NCBI GenBank assembly: GCA_900079685.1
Contig: LT599018.1
Location: forward strand, 762,477-826,476
Direction: 5' to 3'
Origin: an uncultured delta proteobacterium
GTDB lineage: Bacteria > Desulfobacterota > Desulfovibrionia > Desulfovibrionales > Desulfovibrionaceae
Length of the DNA stretch: 64,000 bases
The position numbers and the translations under genes were made by a program. Positions within the stretch are counted from its first letter, which is position 1. Each line of letters begins with the position of its first letter. Shown piece after piece: positions 54,345 through 62,745 of this stretch. Below the pieces are notes generated by a model that saw only the letters and a program-made list of their open reading frames with translations, searched no databases and was not told the origin of the DNA.

Positions 54345-54857
54345 ATGGCAGACGAAAAAGATCAAGACGCCCTTGCGGCGGAATGGGCGGCGGCCCTTGA
54401 GGAACAGGATGAGCCGGAAAGTGCCGGGAAAAGCGACGACGACAAACTCGCGGACGAATGGGCCGCGGCATTGGCCGAGGATGAGCAAAAAGCCGTGAAA
54501 AAGGAAAAGGAACAGCAGACCCTTGCCGCGCAGGCCAGCCCCATGACGCTCAAAAACATGGCCGAGGAAGCCAACGCCCCCCGCGTTGACAGCGGCCGGC
54601 GCGAGCTTGACTTTATCCTGGACATCCCCCTGGACGTCTCGGCGGAACTGGGCCGCACGCGCCTTCTCATCAACGAGCTGTTGCAGCTCGGGCAGGGTTC
54701 CGTCGTGGAACTGGACAAACTCGCGGGCGAAGCCCTTGAGGTCTACGTCAACGGCAAGCTTGTGGCCCGGGGCGAGGCCGTCGTCATCAACGAAAAATTC
54801 GGGGTGCGCCTTACGGACATCATCAGTCCCATAGAGCGCGTCAAACAATTGGGATAA
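54345..54857 (+). CDS. fliN: Flagellar switch protein FliN
   Basis: 170 residues. The C-terminal SpoA domain (about 85-168) has LDFILDIPLDVSAELGRTRLLINELLQLGQGSVVELDKLAGE and VNGKLVARGEAVVINEKFGVRLTDI. An acidic N-terminal extension of about 80 residues contains two similar ALAAEWAAALEEQDE / LADEWAAALAEDE segments. It forms the C ring that sets rotation sense. FliL is 17 bases upstream. Confidence 0.95.
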   Translation: MADEKDQDALAAEWAAALEEQDEPESAGKSDDDKLADEWAAALAEDEQKAVKKEKEQQTLAAQASPMTLKNMAEEANAPRVDSGRRELDFILDIPLDVSAELGRTRLLINELLQLGQGSVVELDKLAGEALEVYVNGKLVARGEAVVINEKFGVRLTDIISPIERVKQLG

Positions 54858-54864
54858 CCCGCAC

Positions 54865-55413
54865 ATGAGCACGACGCAGGACGCCACCTCGATCAAGGCT
54901 CCCCTCAGTGGCCTGGACGCCGGTTCCGCGGCGAGCCAGGCTGCTGATCCCGCATCGGCCGCCGTATCGGGCGCGGCCAATAGTGCGGCGTCAGCGCCCG
55001 CCGCCACCGGCGACGCCTTGGGCGGGGCCGTCAGCACCCTCGGGCAGACGGACAGCCTGTTTACCTGGGGATCCTACTTCCAGGCCTTGGCCATCCTGTT
55101 TCTCATCGTCGCCGTTCTCTTTGTCGCCCTGTGGTTTTTGAAACGGCGCGGGGGCATCAAATTATTGACCCGCCAGGGCAATCTTTTTCTCGAAAGCCGC
55201 TTGGCCTTGGGGCCGAAGAAATCTCTTGTTGTGGTACGCTTCTTGAATAAACGGGTACTGCTGGGGGTTACCGACCAGCAGATAACCATGCTCACGGAGC
55301 TGCCGACAGATGAAGACGCAACCGCACACCTTGGCCCAGACACGCCCGGCGCAGCCGATTTCAAGGCCCACTTCGACAGGGCCGCGCAAAACGCCCCGGA
55401 AAACCCCGGGTAA
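54865..55413 (+). CDS. fliO: Flagellar biosynthesis protein FliO
   Basis: 182 residues. An Ala-rich N terminus, one membrane helix (about 72-93) and the FliO domain (ARRGGIKLLTRQG-like KRRGGIKLLTRQGNLFLESRLALGPKKSLVVVRFLNKRVLLGVTDQQITML). FliO helps assemble FliP. Eight bases after fliN. Its last 104 bases overlap the chosen fliP start. Confidence 0.88.
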   Translation: MSTTQDATSIKAPLSGLDAGSAASQAADPASAAVSGAANSAASAPAATGDALGGAVSTLGQTDSLFTWGSYFQALAILFLIVAVLFVALWFLKRRGGIKLLTRQGNLFLESRLALGPKKSLVVVRFLNKRVLLGVTDQQITMLTELPTDEDATAHLGPDTPGAADFKAHFDRAAQNAPENPG

Positions 55414-56221
55414 CACGCCCTCTCCGGCCGCCGGTAGGCAGTTCCTGCTCCGCGCCGCGTCCGTCTTCTTTTTGACGCTTTTCGTCTGCGGCGGTTTTCT
55501 GGCGGCGCCTTCCATCGCCCAGGCGGCGGAAGCCCTGACCTCCTCGCCGATGTTCCAGCTCTCCCTCGCCGGGGGCACCGCGGAACCGGAACAGGTCTCC
55601 CTCGGTCTTGAGATCCTCTTCCTGCTCACGGTGCTGTCCCTTGCTCCGGCGATTATCCTGACCGTCACCAGCTTCACCCGCATCATCATCGTGTTCCATT
55701 TCATCCGGCAGGCGCTCGGCGTGCAGCAGCTGCCGCCGAACCAGGTTCTGGTGAGCCTCGCCATTTTCATGACCGTCGCCATCATGTACCCGGTGGGCAA
55801 GGATATTAACACCATCGCCCTGCAACCGTATCTCGAGGAACGCATCGGGTTCTCCGAAGCCCTCCAGGAAGCGGAAAAACCCCTGCGGACGTTCCTGTTC
55901 AAGCACACCAGGGAGAAAGACCTCTCCATCTTCTATTCCATAACCAAGATGGATCGCCCCCACACCAAAGACGACGTGCCCACGGTTTCCCTGTGCGCCG
56001 CGTTCATGATAAGCGAGTTGAAGACCGGTTTCATTATCGGGTTCCTGATCTACATCCCCTTCCTGATTCTGGACATGGTGGTCTCAAGCATCCTTCTGGC
56101 CATGGGCATGATGATGCTGCCGCCGATGATGGTCTCCACGCCGTTCAAGCTGCTGCTCTTCGTCATGGTTGACGGCTGGAGCCTGCTGGTGGGCTCGCTT
56201 GTAAACAGTTTCTTTGTATAG
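55310..56221 (+). CDS. fliP: Flagellar export gate protein FliP
   Basis: 303 residues. After a basic, Pro/Thr-rich N terminus and a signal-type helix (about 48-70), the FliP core has LEILFLLTVLSLAPAIILTVTSFTRIIIVFHFIRQALGVQQLPPNQVLVSLAIFMT and the late IPFLILDMVVSSILLAMGMMMLPP. No ATG, GTG or good TTG lies between 55310 and the signal helix, so the start sits inside fliO. A weak GGAG is before it. Export gate subunit with FliQ and FliR. Confidence 0.92.
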   Translation: MKTQPHTLAQTRPAQPISRPTSTGPRKTPRKTPGNTPSPAAGRQFLLRAASVFFLTLFVCGGFLAAPSIAQAAEALTSSPMFQLSLAGGTAEPEQVSLGLEILFLLTVLSLAPAIILTVTSFTRIIIVFHFIRQALGVQQLPPNQVLVSLAIFMTVAIMYPVGKDINTIALQPYLEERIGFSEALQEAEKPLRTFLFKHTREKDLSIFYSITKMDRPHTKDDVPTVSLCAAFMISELKTGFIIGFLIYIPFLILDMVVSSILLAMGMMMLPPMMVSTPFKLLLFVMVDGWSLLVGSLVNSFFV

Positions 56222-56242
56222 CTTCGACAAGAGGAAAACAAC

Positions 56243-56515
56243 ATGACTCCCGAATTCGTTATCAACTTCGCCCGCCAGTCCATCGAACTCGCCCTGATGA
56301 TCGCCATGCCCATGCTGCTGATCGGGCTGATCGTGGGCCTGACCGTCAGTATTTTTCAGGCGGCGACCCAGATACAGGAAATGACCCTTTCGTTCATTCC
56401 CAAGATTGTTTCCATCTTCCTGGCCCTGCTCGTCGCCTTTCCCTGGATCATGGACAAGATCATCGGCTTTACCCGCGACATATTCCTCAATTTCCCGCAA
56501 TACATCCACGGATAA
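56243..56515 (+). CDS. fliQ: Flagellar export gate protein FliQ
   Basis: 90 residues with two membrane helices. MTPEFVINFARQSIELALMIAMPMLLIGLIVGLTVSIFQAATQIQEMTLSFIPKI is the family pattern. AGAGGA precedes the ATG. Last gene of the operon; a hairpin follows and fliR is not downstream. Confidence 0.95.
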   Translation: MTPEFVINFARQSIELALMIAMPMLLIGLIVGLTVSIFQAATQIQEMTLSFIPKIVSIFLALLVAFPWIMDKIIGFTRDIFLNFPQYIHG

Positions 56516-56552
56516 AAAGAGGGGAAGAAGCCGGACGCTCCTTCCCCTCTTC
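56515..56552 (-). terminator. Hairpin terminator between fliQ and the YheT-type gene
   Basis: AAGAGGGGAAG and CTTCCCCTCTT pair. Read on the minus strand, five T follow the stem, so it mainly serves the hydrolase gene; it could also stop fliQ transcripts. Confidence 0.72.
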
Positions 56553-56573
56553 CGTATTCCCGCGCGCGACGCC

Positions 56574-57560
56574 CTAGTGGTCCGCGGTACCCAAAAAATC
56601 CGCCACGGTGTTCTCCAGCCACCCCACCCTCTTGCCCGTAACCGCGGGGAACCCCACATGCCCGCCCTGCGCCGGGGTGAGCAAATAGAGATACGGGCTT
56701 GCGCCGGCTTCTTCCACCGGGTAGCAGCTTTCGCTCAAAAAGGGGTCGTTGGCGGCGTTGACGACAAGCGAAGGGATGCGGATGCGGTCCAGATACGGCA
56801 GGCTCGACGCCTTTTCCCAATAGTCCTCCGCGCTGGAAAAACCGCCCAGCGGCGCGGTGAAGCGGCCATCAAACTCCTTGAACGTCTTCATGCCGTCAAG
56901 GCCCTCAATATCAAACAGATCGGGAAATGCGGCGTGTTTTTCCCGCATTTTACCGCGCAGCGTGCGGAGAAAATACTCCATGTAGATCCGGTTGCGGGGC
57001 CGGGAAAGCTCCACCGAACAGCCGGTGAGGTCGCAGGGGACGGAGACCGCCGCCGCCCGTTTGACCGAAGCGGGAACAGCCTCCGGCGTCTTTCCCAGAT
57101 ACATCAAAATCTGGTTGGCCCCCATGCTGAACCCGACGAGAGCGATGTGTTCATACCCCCGCGCTTCCGCGTGCCGGACAACCGCGTCCAGGTCCGCCGT
57201 TTCCCCGCTGTGGTACAGGACGGGCAGGCGGTTTATGGGGCCGCCGCACCCGCGAAAATTACGCGAGGCCACATCCCAGCCGTGATTCGCCATGGCAATG
57301 GCCATGGCCCGCATGTACGACCGGGTAGAGTCGCCCTCCAGGCCGTGGGAAAGGATCACGAGCTTCGAGGCCGGCGATTCCGCCTTGCCTGAAGCGAACA
57401 GCCAGTCCACGAGGATGAAGTCGCCGTCCTCAAGTTCCAGCTGCTCACGGGCAAAGGGAAGGCGCGGGACAAAACACACGATTCTGGGCCCTATTGTCTG
57501 CGCGTTGCCGCCGGGAAGCCAGAAAGGGGCTTTATAGCCGCAGTTTTCAAGGACTGGCAT
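56574..57560 (-). CDS. YheT-type alpha/beta hydrolase
   Basis: 328 residues. LVILSHGLEGDSTRSYMRAMA, NFRGCGGPINR, and the nucleophile elbow GFSMGANQIL (Ser) place it in the YheT family of hydrolases; the last His is in QGGHVGF. Substrate unknown; some relatives are esterases. The ATG at 57560 has AAGGAG nine bases upstream; ATG at 57569 is too close to it. Confidence 0.85.
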   Translation of the reverse strand: MPVLENCGYKAPFWLPGGNAQTIGPRIVCFVPRLPFAREQLELEDGDFILVDWLFASGKAESPASKLVILSHGLEGDSTRSYMRAMAIAMANHGWDVASRNFRGCGGPINRLPVLYHSGETADLDAVVRHAEARGYEHIALVGFSMGANQILMYLGKTPEAVPASVKRAAAVSVPCDLTGCSVELSRPRNRIYMEYFLRTLRGKMREKHAAFPDLFDIEGLDGMKTFKEFDGRFTAPLGGFSSAEDYWEKASSLPYLDRIRIPSLVVNAANDPFLSESCYPVEEAGASPYLYLLTPAQGGHVGFPAVTGKRVGWLENTVADFLGTADH

Positions 57561-57701
57561 AGCAAACATCTCCTTTGCCGGTAAAAACCCGTCCATATTC
57601 ACAGATACCGCCGCCTTTTGCAACGCAGGGGCCAATTTTTATCGTCATCTTCTCATTGTACCCGTCCGGCATAAAAAATCAAAAAAAATCCACTTTCCCT
57701 G

Positions 57702-57730
57702 TTGACCTCAGGGGCAGGTTGCGCTAGTAA
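57702..57730 (+). promoter_or_regulatory. Promoter of tRNA-Lys
   Basis: TTGACC (57702-57707), 17 bases, TAGTAA (57725-57730); the tRNA begins 13 bases later. Confidence 0.7.
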
Positions 57731-57742
57731 CACCTTTCCTTT

Positions 57743-57818
57743 GGGTCGTTAACTCAGCCGGTAGAGTATCTCCCTTTTAAGGAGAGAGTCGAGTGTTCGA
57801 ATCACTCACGACCCACCA
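57743..57818 (+). tRNA. tRNA-Lys (anticodon TTT)
   Basis: 76 bases. Acceptor stem GGGTCGT/ACGACCC, D arm with AGCCGGTAGAG, anticodon loop CTTTTAA, T arm GTTCGAATC and an encoded CCA. The loop gives anticodon TTT, lysine. Own promoter and terminator make it a single unit. Confidence 0.97.
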
Positions 57819-57824
57819 AATATC

Positions 57825-57861
57825 GCGGCGGTTGCATTGAAAGATGCAACCGCCGTTTTTT
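57825..57861 (+). terminator. Rho-independent terminator of tRNA-Lys
   Basis: CGGCGGTTGCAT and ATGCAACCGCCG form a 12-bp stem around a short loop, followed by six T. Confidence 0.9.
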
Positions 57862-57903
57862 ACCTCTCTCCCTGCTTTTGCGGGAAAATTCTACTCCAGC
57901 GTA

Positions 57904-58251
57904 TCAGGGTTTGACGTAGGCGTACCCTTCCCCTTGCAGCCGGACCAACTCCACAATCCCCGACGGAACCACCGTGCATTGCGGGAAAAGCGCCGCCCGG
58001 CTTATGCCGGCCGCCTGCAACGCGTTGTTGCAGACGCGGATGCCGAGCCCGAGGTGGTGGGCCTTCTCAAGGGGCTGGGCTATTGCCGTATTGTCCGCAG
58101 TAAGCTCCGTCACGGCCCGGGAATTAACCACCAGCACCATTCTGAAGGCCTCCTTCTCCAGTTCCGTGGCGTAATGGACGGCATTACCCAGAGCAATGCC
58201 GAGGTCCCCATCCGTTCTGTCCACGTGCAATAACAAATCATACATGCCCAC
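57904..58251 (-). CDS. DsrE-family protein
   Basis: 115 residues. The DsrE-like fold is suggested by LLLHVDRTDGDLGIALGNAVHYA, LEKEAFRMVLVVNSRAV, the Cys in GIRVCNNALQAAGI and VPSGIVELVRLQGEGYAYVKP at the end. Members move sulfur or act in sulfur metabolism; the single Cys is in the position often used. GTG at 58251 has GGAG five bases upstream; ATG at 58245 is the alternative. Confidence 0.8.
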   Translation of the reverse strand: MGMYDLLLHVDRTDGDLGIALGNAVHYATELEKEAFRMVLVVNSRAVTELTADNTAIAQPLEKAHHLGLGIRVCNNALQAAGISRAALFPQCTVVPSGIVELVRLQGEGYAYVKP

Positions 58252-58492
58252 AATGACTCCTGTAAGTTCACATTACGATTCTCAAAAGTCCCGGCGTGTC
58301 TTTGTAAAGAACAGTACGTTGGTGACAGGGGCAAGCGCAAGATAGTGATAAAAAAAGAACGCTCTCCGGGAGCGCCCCCGGGGAGCGTCGGCGGCACGGC
58401 GGGCGGCGGGAAGAAAACCCTGGTTGCGGCCTCTTCACGGTTTAGGTACTATCCGTGCATTGCAAAAACACCGTTACAGGGCTGGAACGTAT

Positions 58493-58744
58493 ATGGCTAA
58501 AAAACCGGAAGTCGTTAACGAATACTTTCTTGAGGATATCGGCGTCACCTTCATCATCAAGGCGTTCCGCACGCTGACGGAACTCGAAAAACGCCAGGCG
58601 GCGGTCGGCTATCTGTATACCATCCCCCGCTCGGAACGCCCCAAGAAGGGAGACACCGTCACCATCGACACCCACGTCGTGTTTTCCGCTGACAGCCCGA
58701 CGGAAGTGCTTGTGCGCTCCAAACCGCCGCGCCCCAAGGACTGA
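58493..58744 (+). CDS. Small conserved-looking hypothetical protein, 83 residues
   Basis: No family recognised. A mixed alpha/beta pattern (GVTFIIKAFRTLTELEKRQAAVGYLYTI then GDTVTIDTHVVFS) looks like a compact soluble domain. Ribosome site weak (CTGGAACGTAT). It lies between the divergent DsrE-like gene and the convergent aldolase. Confidence 0.6.
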   Translation: MAKKPEVVNEYFLEDIGVTFIIKAFRTLTELEKRQAAVGYLYTIPRSERPKKGDTVTIDTHVVFSADSPTEVLVRSKPPRPKD

Positions 58745-58766
58745 CAAACTCCCGCTCCATACCGCA

Positions 58767-58799
58767 AGCGGCGCGGATGCCACAAGCATCCGCGCCGCT
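58767..58799. terminator. Hairpin between the 83-residue gene and the aldolase gene
   Basis: AGCGGCGCGGATGC and GCATCCGCGCCGCT form a perfect 14-bp stem with a five-base loop between two convergent genes. No strong T tract, so it may work as a stabiliser or as a factor-aided stop. Confidence 0.6.
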
Positions 58800-58822
58800 G
58801 TTCCGTTCAGTATCCGATGCGA

Positions 58823-59710
58823 TCAGGTTGTGGACGCCGCGTACACCGCCGCGACGGAGGCGCGCAAGGCGGCGGTAAACTCCGCGTCGCTCTGCTTCGC
58901 GCTCAACCCTTCCAGGAGCGCGCGGGAAAAGCTGGCGATCAGCTTCGTGTTGCGCGCCAGCCGCTCGCAGGCTTCCGCCTGGCTGAACCCGCCGGATAGC
59001 GCCACAATCCGGACCACATGGGGGTCATCCATAAGGCTGAGGTACAGATTATCCTCAACCGGGATGGTGAACTTGAACATGATGCGGATGTTCCCTTCAA
59101 GCGCGGCAAGCTGTTTTTCCACTTCCTTTTTCAGTATCGCTTCCGCCTCGGCCCTGTCCGGGCAGTGGATATCCACTTCCGGCTCAAGGATCGGAACAAG
59201 CCCCGCCTTGGCGATCTGTTTGCCAACATCGAACTGCTGGGCCACGATCGCGGCGATTCCGGCCGCGTTGGCCTCCTTGATGACGGACCGCATTTTCGTC
59301 CCGAAAACACCGGCTTTCACCGCCCGCTCAAGAAGGGCATCAAGCCCCGGAATGGGTTTCATGAGCTGCACGCCGTCCTGCGGGTCAACCAGGCCCTTGT
59401 CCACCTTCAGAAACGAGACGATCTTTTTTTTGGACCACAGGTACTCCGCGGTCGGCAGACCCGCCACCTGCCTGTCCATGGTCCCCTCGAACAAAATGGC
59501 GCCGAGGATGTATTTTCCGTCAAAGGCGTCATTTGTCATGATGCGCGAGCGCATGGCGTGCACGAGGTCGAACATTTCCGCATCGCCGGCGTAACTGTCC
59601 TGCGGGACGCCGTATTGCGCGAGCGCCTTGGGCGTGCTGCCGCCGCTCTGGTCCAGGGCCGCGACGAATCCTTTGTCATTGTGGATACGGTTCAGTTGCT
59701 CTTGGTGCAT
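58823..59710 (-). CDS. fda: Class I fructose-bisphosphate aldolase
   Basis: 295 residues of the short bacterial class I type (Staphylococcus Fda-like). HNDKGFVAALDQSGGSTPKAL, FLKVDKGLVD, PILEPEVDI and the Schiff-base Lys region MFKFTIP are visible. It cleaves fructose 1,6-bisphosphate without metal. GGAG precedes the ATG at 59710. Convergent with the 83-residue gene. Confidence 0.93.
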   Translation of the reverse strand: MHQEQLNRIHNDKGFVAALDQSGGSTPKALAQYGVPQDSYAGDAEMFDLVHAMRSRIMTNDAFDGKYILGAILFEGTMDRQVAGLPTAEYLWSKKKIVSFLKVDKGLVDPQDGVQLMKPIPGLDALLERAVKAGVFGTKMRSVIKEANAAGIAAIVAQQFDVGKQIAKAGLVPILEPEVDIHCPDRAEAEAILKKEVEKQLAALEGNIRIMFKFTIPVEDNLYLSLMDDPHVVRIVALSGGFSQAEACERLARNTKLIASFSRALLEGLSAKQSDAEFTAALRASVAAVYAASTT

Positions 59711-59771
59711 ACGGACTCCTTTTTTGTGAACAATACACAAAAAATACGGAACAGAACAGCAAAGACAATGA

Positions 59772-60116
59772 TTAATGGGCGGAGCTTTTTGAAAACACGT
59801 TAACCACGATCACCCCGGCCACAATCAAGCCTATGCCGATGCAGGCCGGCAGATCAAGACGCTGCTTGAACACCAGCAGGCCGATCAACGAGATGAGCAC
59901 GATGCCAAGCCCGCTCCACAAGGCGTACGCGATGCCGATAGGCATTGTGCGCATAACGATGGTGAGGCAATAAAACGCGCACAGGTAGCCGGCGGCCATA
60001 ATCAGGGTGGGCCACAACCGCGTGAACTCCTCGGAAGCTTTCAATGACGACGTGGCAATGACCTCGCATACGATGGCGAGCAATAATGATCCGTATGTGA
60101 CGAACGAGACGTTCAT
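59772..60116 (-). CDS. Small multidrug resistance (SMR/EmrE-type) transporter
   Basis: 114 residues, four membrane helices. Glu18 in LLAIVCEVIATSSLKAS is the proton/cation site. YALWSGLGIVLISLIGLLVFKQ and the last helix are typical. It may export quaternary cations or guanidinium; the sequence does not decide. GAGGGGGAA precedes the ATG. A promoter 125 bases upstream gives a leader of about 119 bases. Confidence 0.92.
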   Translation of the reverse strand: MNVSFVTYGSLLLAIVCEVIATSSLKASEEFTRLWPTLIMAAGYLCAFYCLTIVMRTMPIGIAYALWSGLGIVLISLIGLLVFKQRLDLPACIGIGLIVAGVIVVNVFSKSSAH

Positions 60117-60241
60117 TGTGTTTCCCCCTCATATGTCGCAGCAAGAATTTTTGTAACCATCGCCGCGCGGGCGGGAGCATCAGGAACTCCGGCCCCGGTA
60201 TACTTTGGAGCGTTTTTCCGTTGGTGTTGTTGCATGGCTAA

Positions 60242-60270
60242 AATATACCGCCCGGACGGTTTGTTATCAA
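60242..60270 (-). promoter_or_regulatory. Promoter of the SMR gene
   Basis: On the minus strand TTGATA (60270-60265), 17 bases, TATATT (60247-60242). Confidence 0.65.
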
Positions 60271-60304
60271 GAAACGAAAAACACCCACTCTTCGCGCGCC
60301 GGAG

Positions 60305-60334
60305 TTGACATTCACCGTACCGGCCACATAGTGT
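60305..60334 (+). promoter_or_regulatory. Promoter of the radical SAM gene
   Basis: Consensus TTGACA (60305-60310), 18 bases, TAGTGT (60329-60334), 95 bases before the start codon. Confidence 0.55.
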
Positions 60335-60428
60335 TCGAAGGAACGCATGGTTTCGCGCGCGTCCCGGCGCTCCTGCCGCGCTCCCGAAAGCCGCGCCGCG
60401 TTAATTTTGCAGAAGAGAGACACCCGGT

Positions 60429-61319
60429 ATGTTTTTTGAGACGGAAGGACTGGATCACCAAGGCTATTGCATCCGCCCGCCCAGTGAGGCTTACAGCATC
60501 CTCCTGCAGGCGACGCTCGGCTGCTCGCACAACAAATGCACGTTTTGCGACGCGTTCAAGGCCAAACGGTTCGCTATCAAGGACCGGGCGATATGGGAAA
60601 AGGACATAGAGTTCGCCTCCCGCTACTGCCGCAGGCAGGACAGGGTCTTTGTCATGGACGGGGACGCCTTTGTCATGCCCATGCGGCACTGGGAATGGCT
60701 TTTGACCGCTATCGCAACCCGGCTCCCCTGGGTCACGCGAATCGGCACGTACGCCAACGCCAAAGGCGTTGCCCTGAAAACGGATGACGAGTTGCGGCGG
60801 CTCCGGGAACTCGGGCTCTCCATGATTTACTACGGCGTTGAGAGCGGCCACCCGGACGTTCTGCGAAAGGTGCATAAAGGCGCGGACCCGGAAAAGCTCC
60901 TCACCCAGGCGCGGCGGTTGAAGGACGCGGGGTTCACGCTATCGGTCACGGTCATCGTCGGCCTGGCCGGACGGGAAGGGAGCCTGGAGCACGCAAAGGC
61001 GACCGGCGACCTTTTGACCAAGATCGACCCGGACTACGTCGGCGCGCTGACCCTCATGCTGCCGCCCGGCGCCCCCATCTCCGGAGAAGTGCGGGAAGGA
61101 ACCCTCGAGCTGCCGGGCCAGATGGAATTGCTGGCCGAATTGGGCGTCATGTTTTCACACACCACTCTGACGCAGGGGATGTTCACGGCGAACCATGCCA
61201 GCAACTACTTGCCCATCCGGGCGCACCTGCCGCAGGACAAGGAAAAGGTCATGGCGCTCATCCGGAGCGCGCTGGACGGAAAAATAGCGTTGCGCCAGGA
61301 GTGGATGCGGGCGCTGTAA
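60429..61319 (+). CDS. Radical SAM protein with CX4CX2C cluster motif
   Basis: 296 residues. Cys32, Cys37 and Cys40 in GCSHNKCTFCDAF would bind the 4Fe-4S cluster; the spacing is CX4CX2C, not the common CX3CX2C. A radical SAM barrel follows (VMDGDAFVMP, GTYANAKGV, YYGVESGHPDVLRKVHKGA, SVTVIVGLAGREGS). There is no cobalamin domain. Substrate unknown. Stands alone between divergent SMR and convergent diguanylate cyclase genes. RBS is weak (AGAAGAGAGACAC). Confidence 0.85.
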   Translation: MFFETEGLDHQGYCIRPPSEAYSILLQATLGCSHNKCTFCDAFKAKRFAIKDRAIWEKDIEFASRYCRRQDRVFVMDGDAFVMPMRHWEWLLTAIATRLPWVTRIGTYANAKGVALKTDDELRRLRELGLSMIYYGVESGHPDVLRKVHKGADPEKLLTQARRLKDAGFTLSVTVIVGLAGREGSLEHAKATGDLLTKIDPDYVGALTLMLPPGAPISGEVREGTLELPGQMELLAELGVMFSHTTLTQGMFTANHASNYLPIRAHLPQDKEKVMALIRSALDGKIALRQEWMRAL

Positions 61320-61355
61320 CAGCGCTTCAGGCTAAGGATAAACCCTGCAAAGCCC

Positions 61356-62462
61356 CTAGCCGACGACCTTATTGCGCCCGGAAGCTTTGGCCGCGTAGAG
61401 ATTTTGGTCGGCTTTGGCGATCTGCCCGGTCACATCCGGCCGCATGATTCCTGAATACAGACCGATGCTGACGGTAAAGGGAATTTCCAGGCAACCTTCT
61501 TGGAAGGGTGTTTTTTCAACCGTGCGGCGCATGCGTTCAAGGGCGAGGCGCGCTTCACGGGCGGCGGTTCTGGGCATAAGGACCAAAAATTCCTCCCCGC
61601 CCCAGCGGTAGAGTTTGTCCGAAGCCCTGGTCTGCGCCCCGAGCACTTCTGCAACATGGCGCAGAACCTTGTCCCCGACTTCGTGGCCGTGGGTGTCGTT
61701 AATCCGCTTAAAGTGGTCTATGTCCACAATGGCGAGGGAAATGACCGGGAATTTTCCGGAGGAACCCGCCGCAATCCATCGACAATGATTATAAAAATCA
61801 CGCCGGTTGCCGAGGCCGGTCAACGGGTCTGTCAGCGAGTCCTGCTCCAGGCGGATCATGGTGCGGCCCAGCGCATACTGGGTCTGGTAGCGGAGAAATT
61901 CCGCGCTCCATGCAAACACGAACGCGCCCATCATGGCCGCCACGAACCGCACCCTGGCGGTCCAGGCAAGCGGATCCGTCAAATGGGAATGCAGCGGCGT
62001 CACCATCACAAGAAGCACAAAAACGTAAAACACGACAAAAGCAACGGTGCCCTGCCGCAGCCCCAGGCACAACATGACCATGGGAGGAAAAAGCAAAAAC
62101 CAGAAAAGGCTGCCGTTCGGCGTGTCCCGGTTGAGAAGCAGATAGATGCCCAAGACGCCCAACGTGCCGAGAATAATGTACAGTGGGCCGTAAACGGCGT
62201 TCTCGTCTATCCAGAGCCAGGCAAAAGCGCATGCGACCCCCAGAAGAACGCCGCCGAGCACGAACACCATGTTAATGTTGCCTTCATACCAGTTCAGCAA
62301 CATGGACAGCGAAATAAGCCCGAAAACGACATAACACAAGGCATACCCGACCGCGCGGCGGAACCTGTCCTCAGCAAAAGCAATGTCTTGGAAATCGCCA
62401 AAGAAGTCGCTTCTTCTGCTCTTGCCAAAAATTTTGCGGAAAATTTCGGTTGTAACCTGCAT
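61356..62462 (-). CDS. Membrane diguanylate cyclase (GGDEF)
   Basis: 368 residues. About six membrane helices (about 40-195), then a GGDEF domain with DPLTGLGNRRDFY, the active-site GGEEF in YRWGGEEFLVLMP and an RASD inhibitory site five residues before it. It should make cyclic-di-GMP under feedback control. The membrane part is an unassigned sensor. No Shine-Dalgarno sequence is clear before the ATG. Confidence 0.92.
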   Translation of the reverse strand: MQVTTEIFRKIFGKSRRSDFFGDFQDIAFAEDRFRRAVGYALCYVVFGLISLSMLLNWYEGNINMVFVLGGVLLGVACAFAWLWIDENAVYGPLYIILGTLGVLGIYLLLNRDTPNGSLFWFLLFPPMVMLCLGLRQGTVAFVVFYVFVLLVMVTPLHSHLTDPLAWTARVRFVAAMMGAFVFAWSAEFLRYQTQYALGRTMIRLEQDSLTDPLTGLGNRRDFYNHCRWIAAGSSGKFPVISLAIVDIDHFKRINDTHGHEVGDKVLRHVAEVLGAQTRASDKLYRWGGEEFLVLMPRTAAREARLALERMRRTVEKTPFQEGCLEIPFTVSIGLYSGIMRPDVTGQIAKADQNLYAAKASGRNKVVG

Positions 62463-62706
62463 ATAATAAAAAGCAAAAAGAGGTTATTCCGACAGAGTCT
62501 ACCTCGATCCCCCCACAGGAAAAAGGTACAACACGAACCATGGATTCTTTTGCGCCATCATCTGCATGCAAACAAAAGATGCACCAGAACTGCAAAAGAG
62601 TCATATCGCATGTGGCATATGGTACGCCAACTTCGCCATGACTGCAATTCCATTTTAACAATTTTACAACCAGCAAGAATACCACGACAAATTGAGCACA
62701 ACCTTG

Positions 62707-62736
62707 TTGTGGACAAACCCGAAATCCGTCTATAGT
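62707..62736 (+). promoter_or_regulatory. Candidate promoter of the PDZ lipoprotein gene
   Basis: TTGTGG (62707-62712), 18 bases, TATAGT (62731-62736). The start codon is ten bases after the -10 element, so the leader would be very short, and no ribosome site is seen. Confidence 0.4.
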
Positions 62737-62745
62737 GATAAAAGC

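Larger units (their letters stand above)
60117..60428. other. Divergent gap between the SMR and radical SAM genes
   Basis: 312 bases without a coding frame. Two opposite promoters with optimal spacing are listed separately. I searched by eye for guanidine riboswitch hairpins in the SMR leader and saw none. Confidence 0.6.

Noticed and set aside
57743..57818. tRNA-Lys as an integration site for a mobile element
   Set aside because: No integrase gene and no visible repeat of the tRNA 3' end nearby; neighbours are chromosomal genes.
60117..60240. Guanidine riboswitch before the SMR gene
   Set aside because: No paired ACGR-loop hairpins or ykkC-like core could be found by eye on the minus strand.
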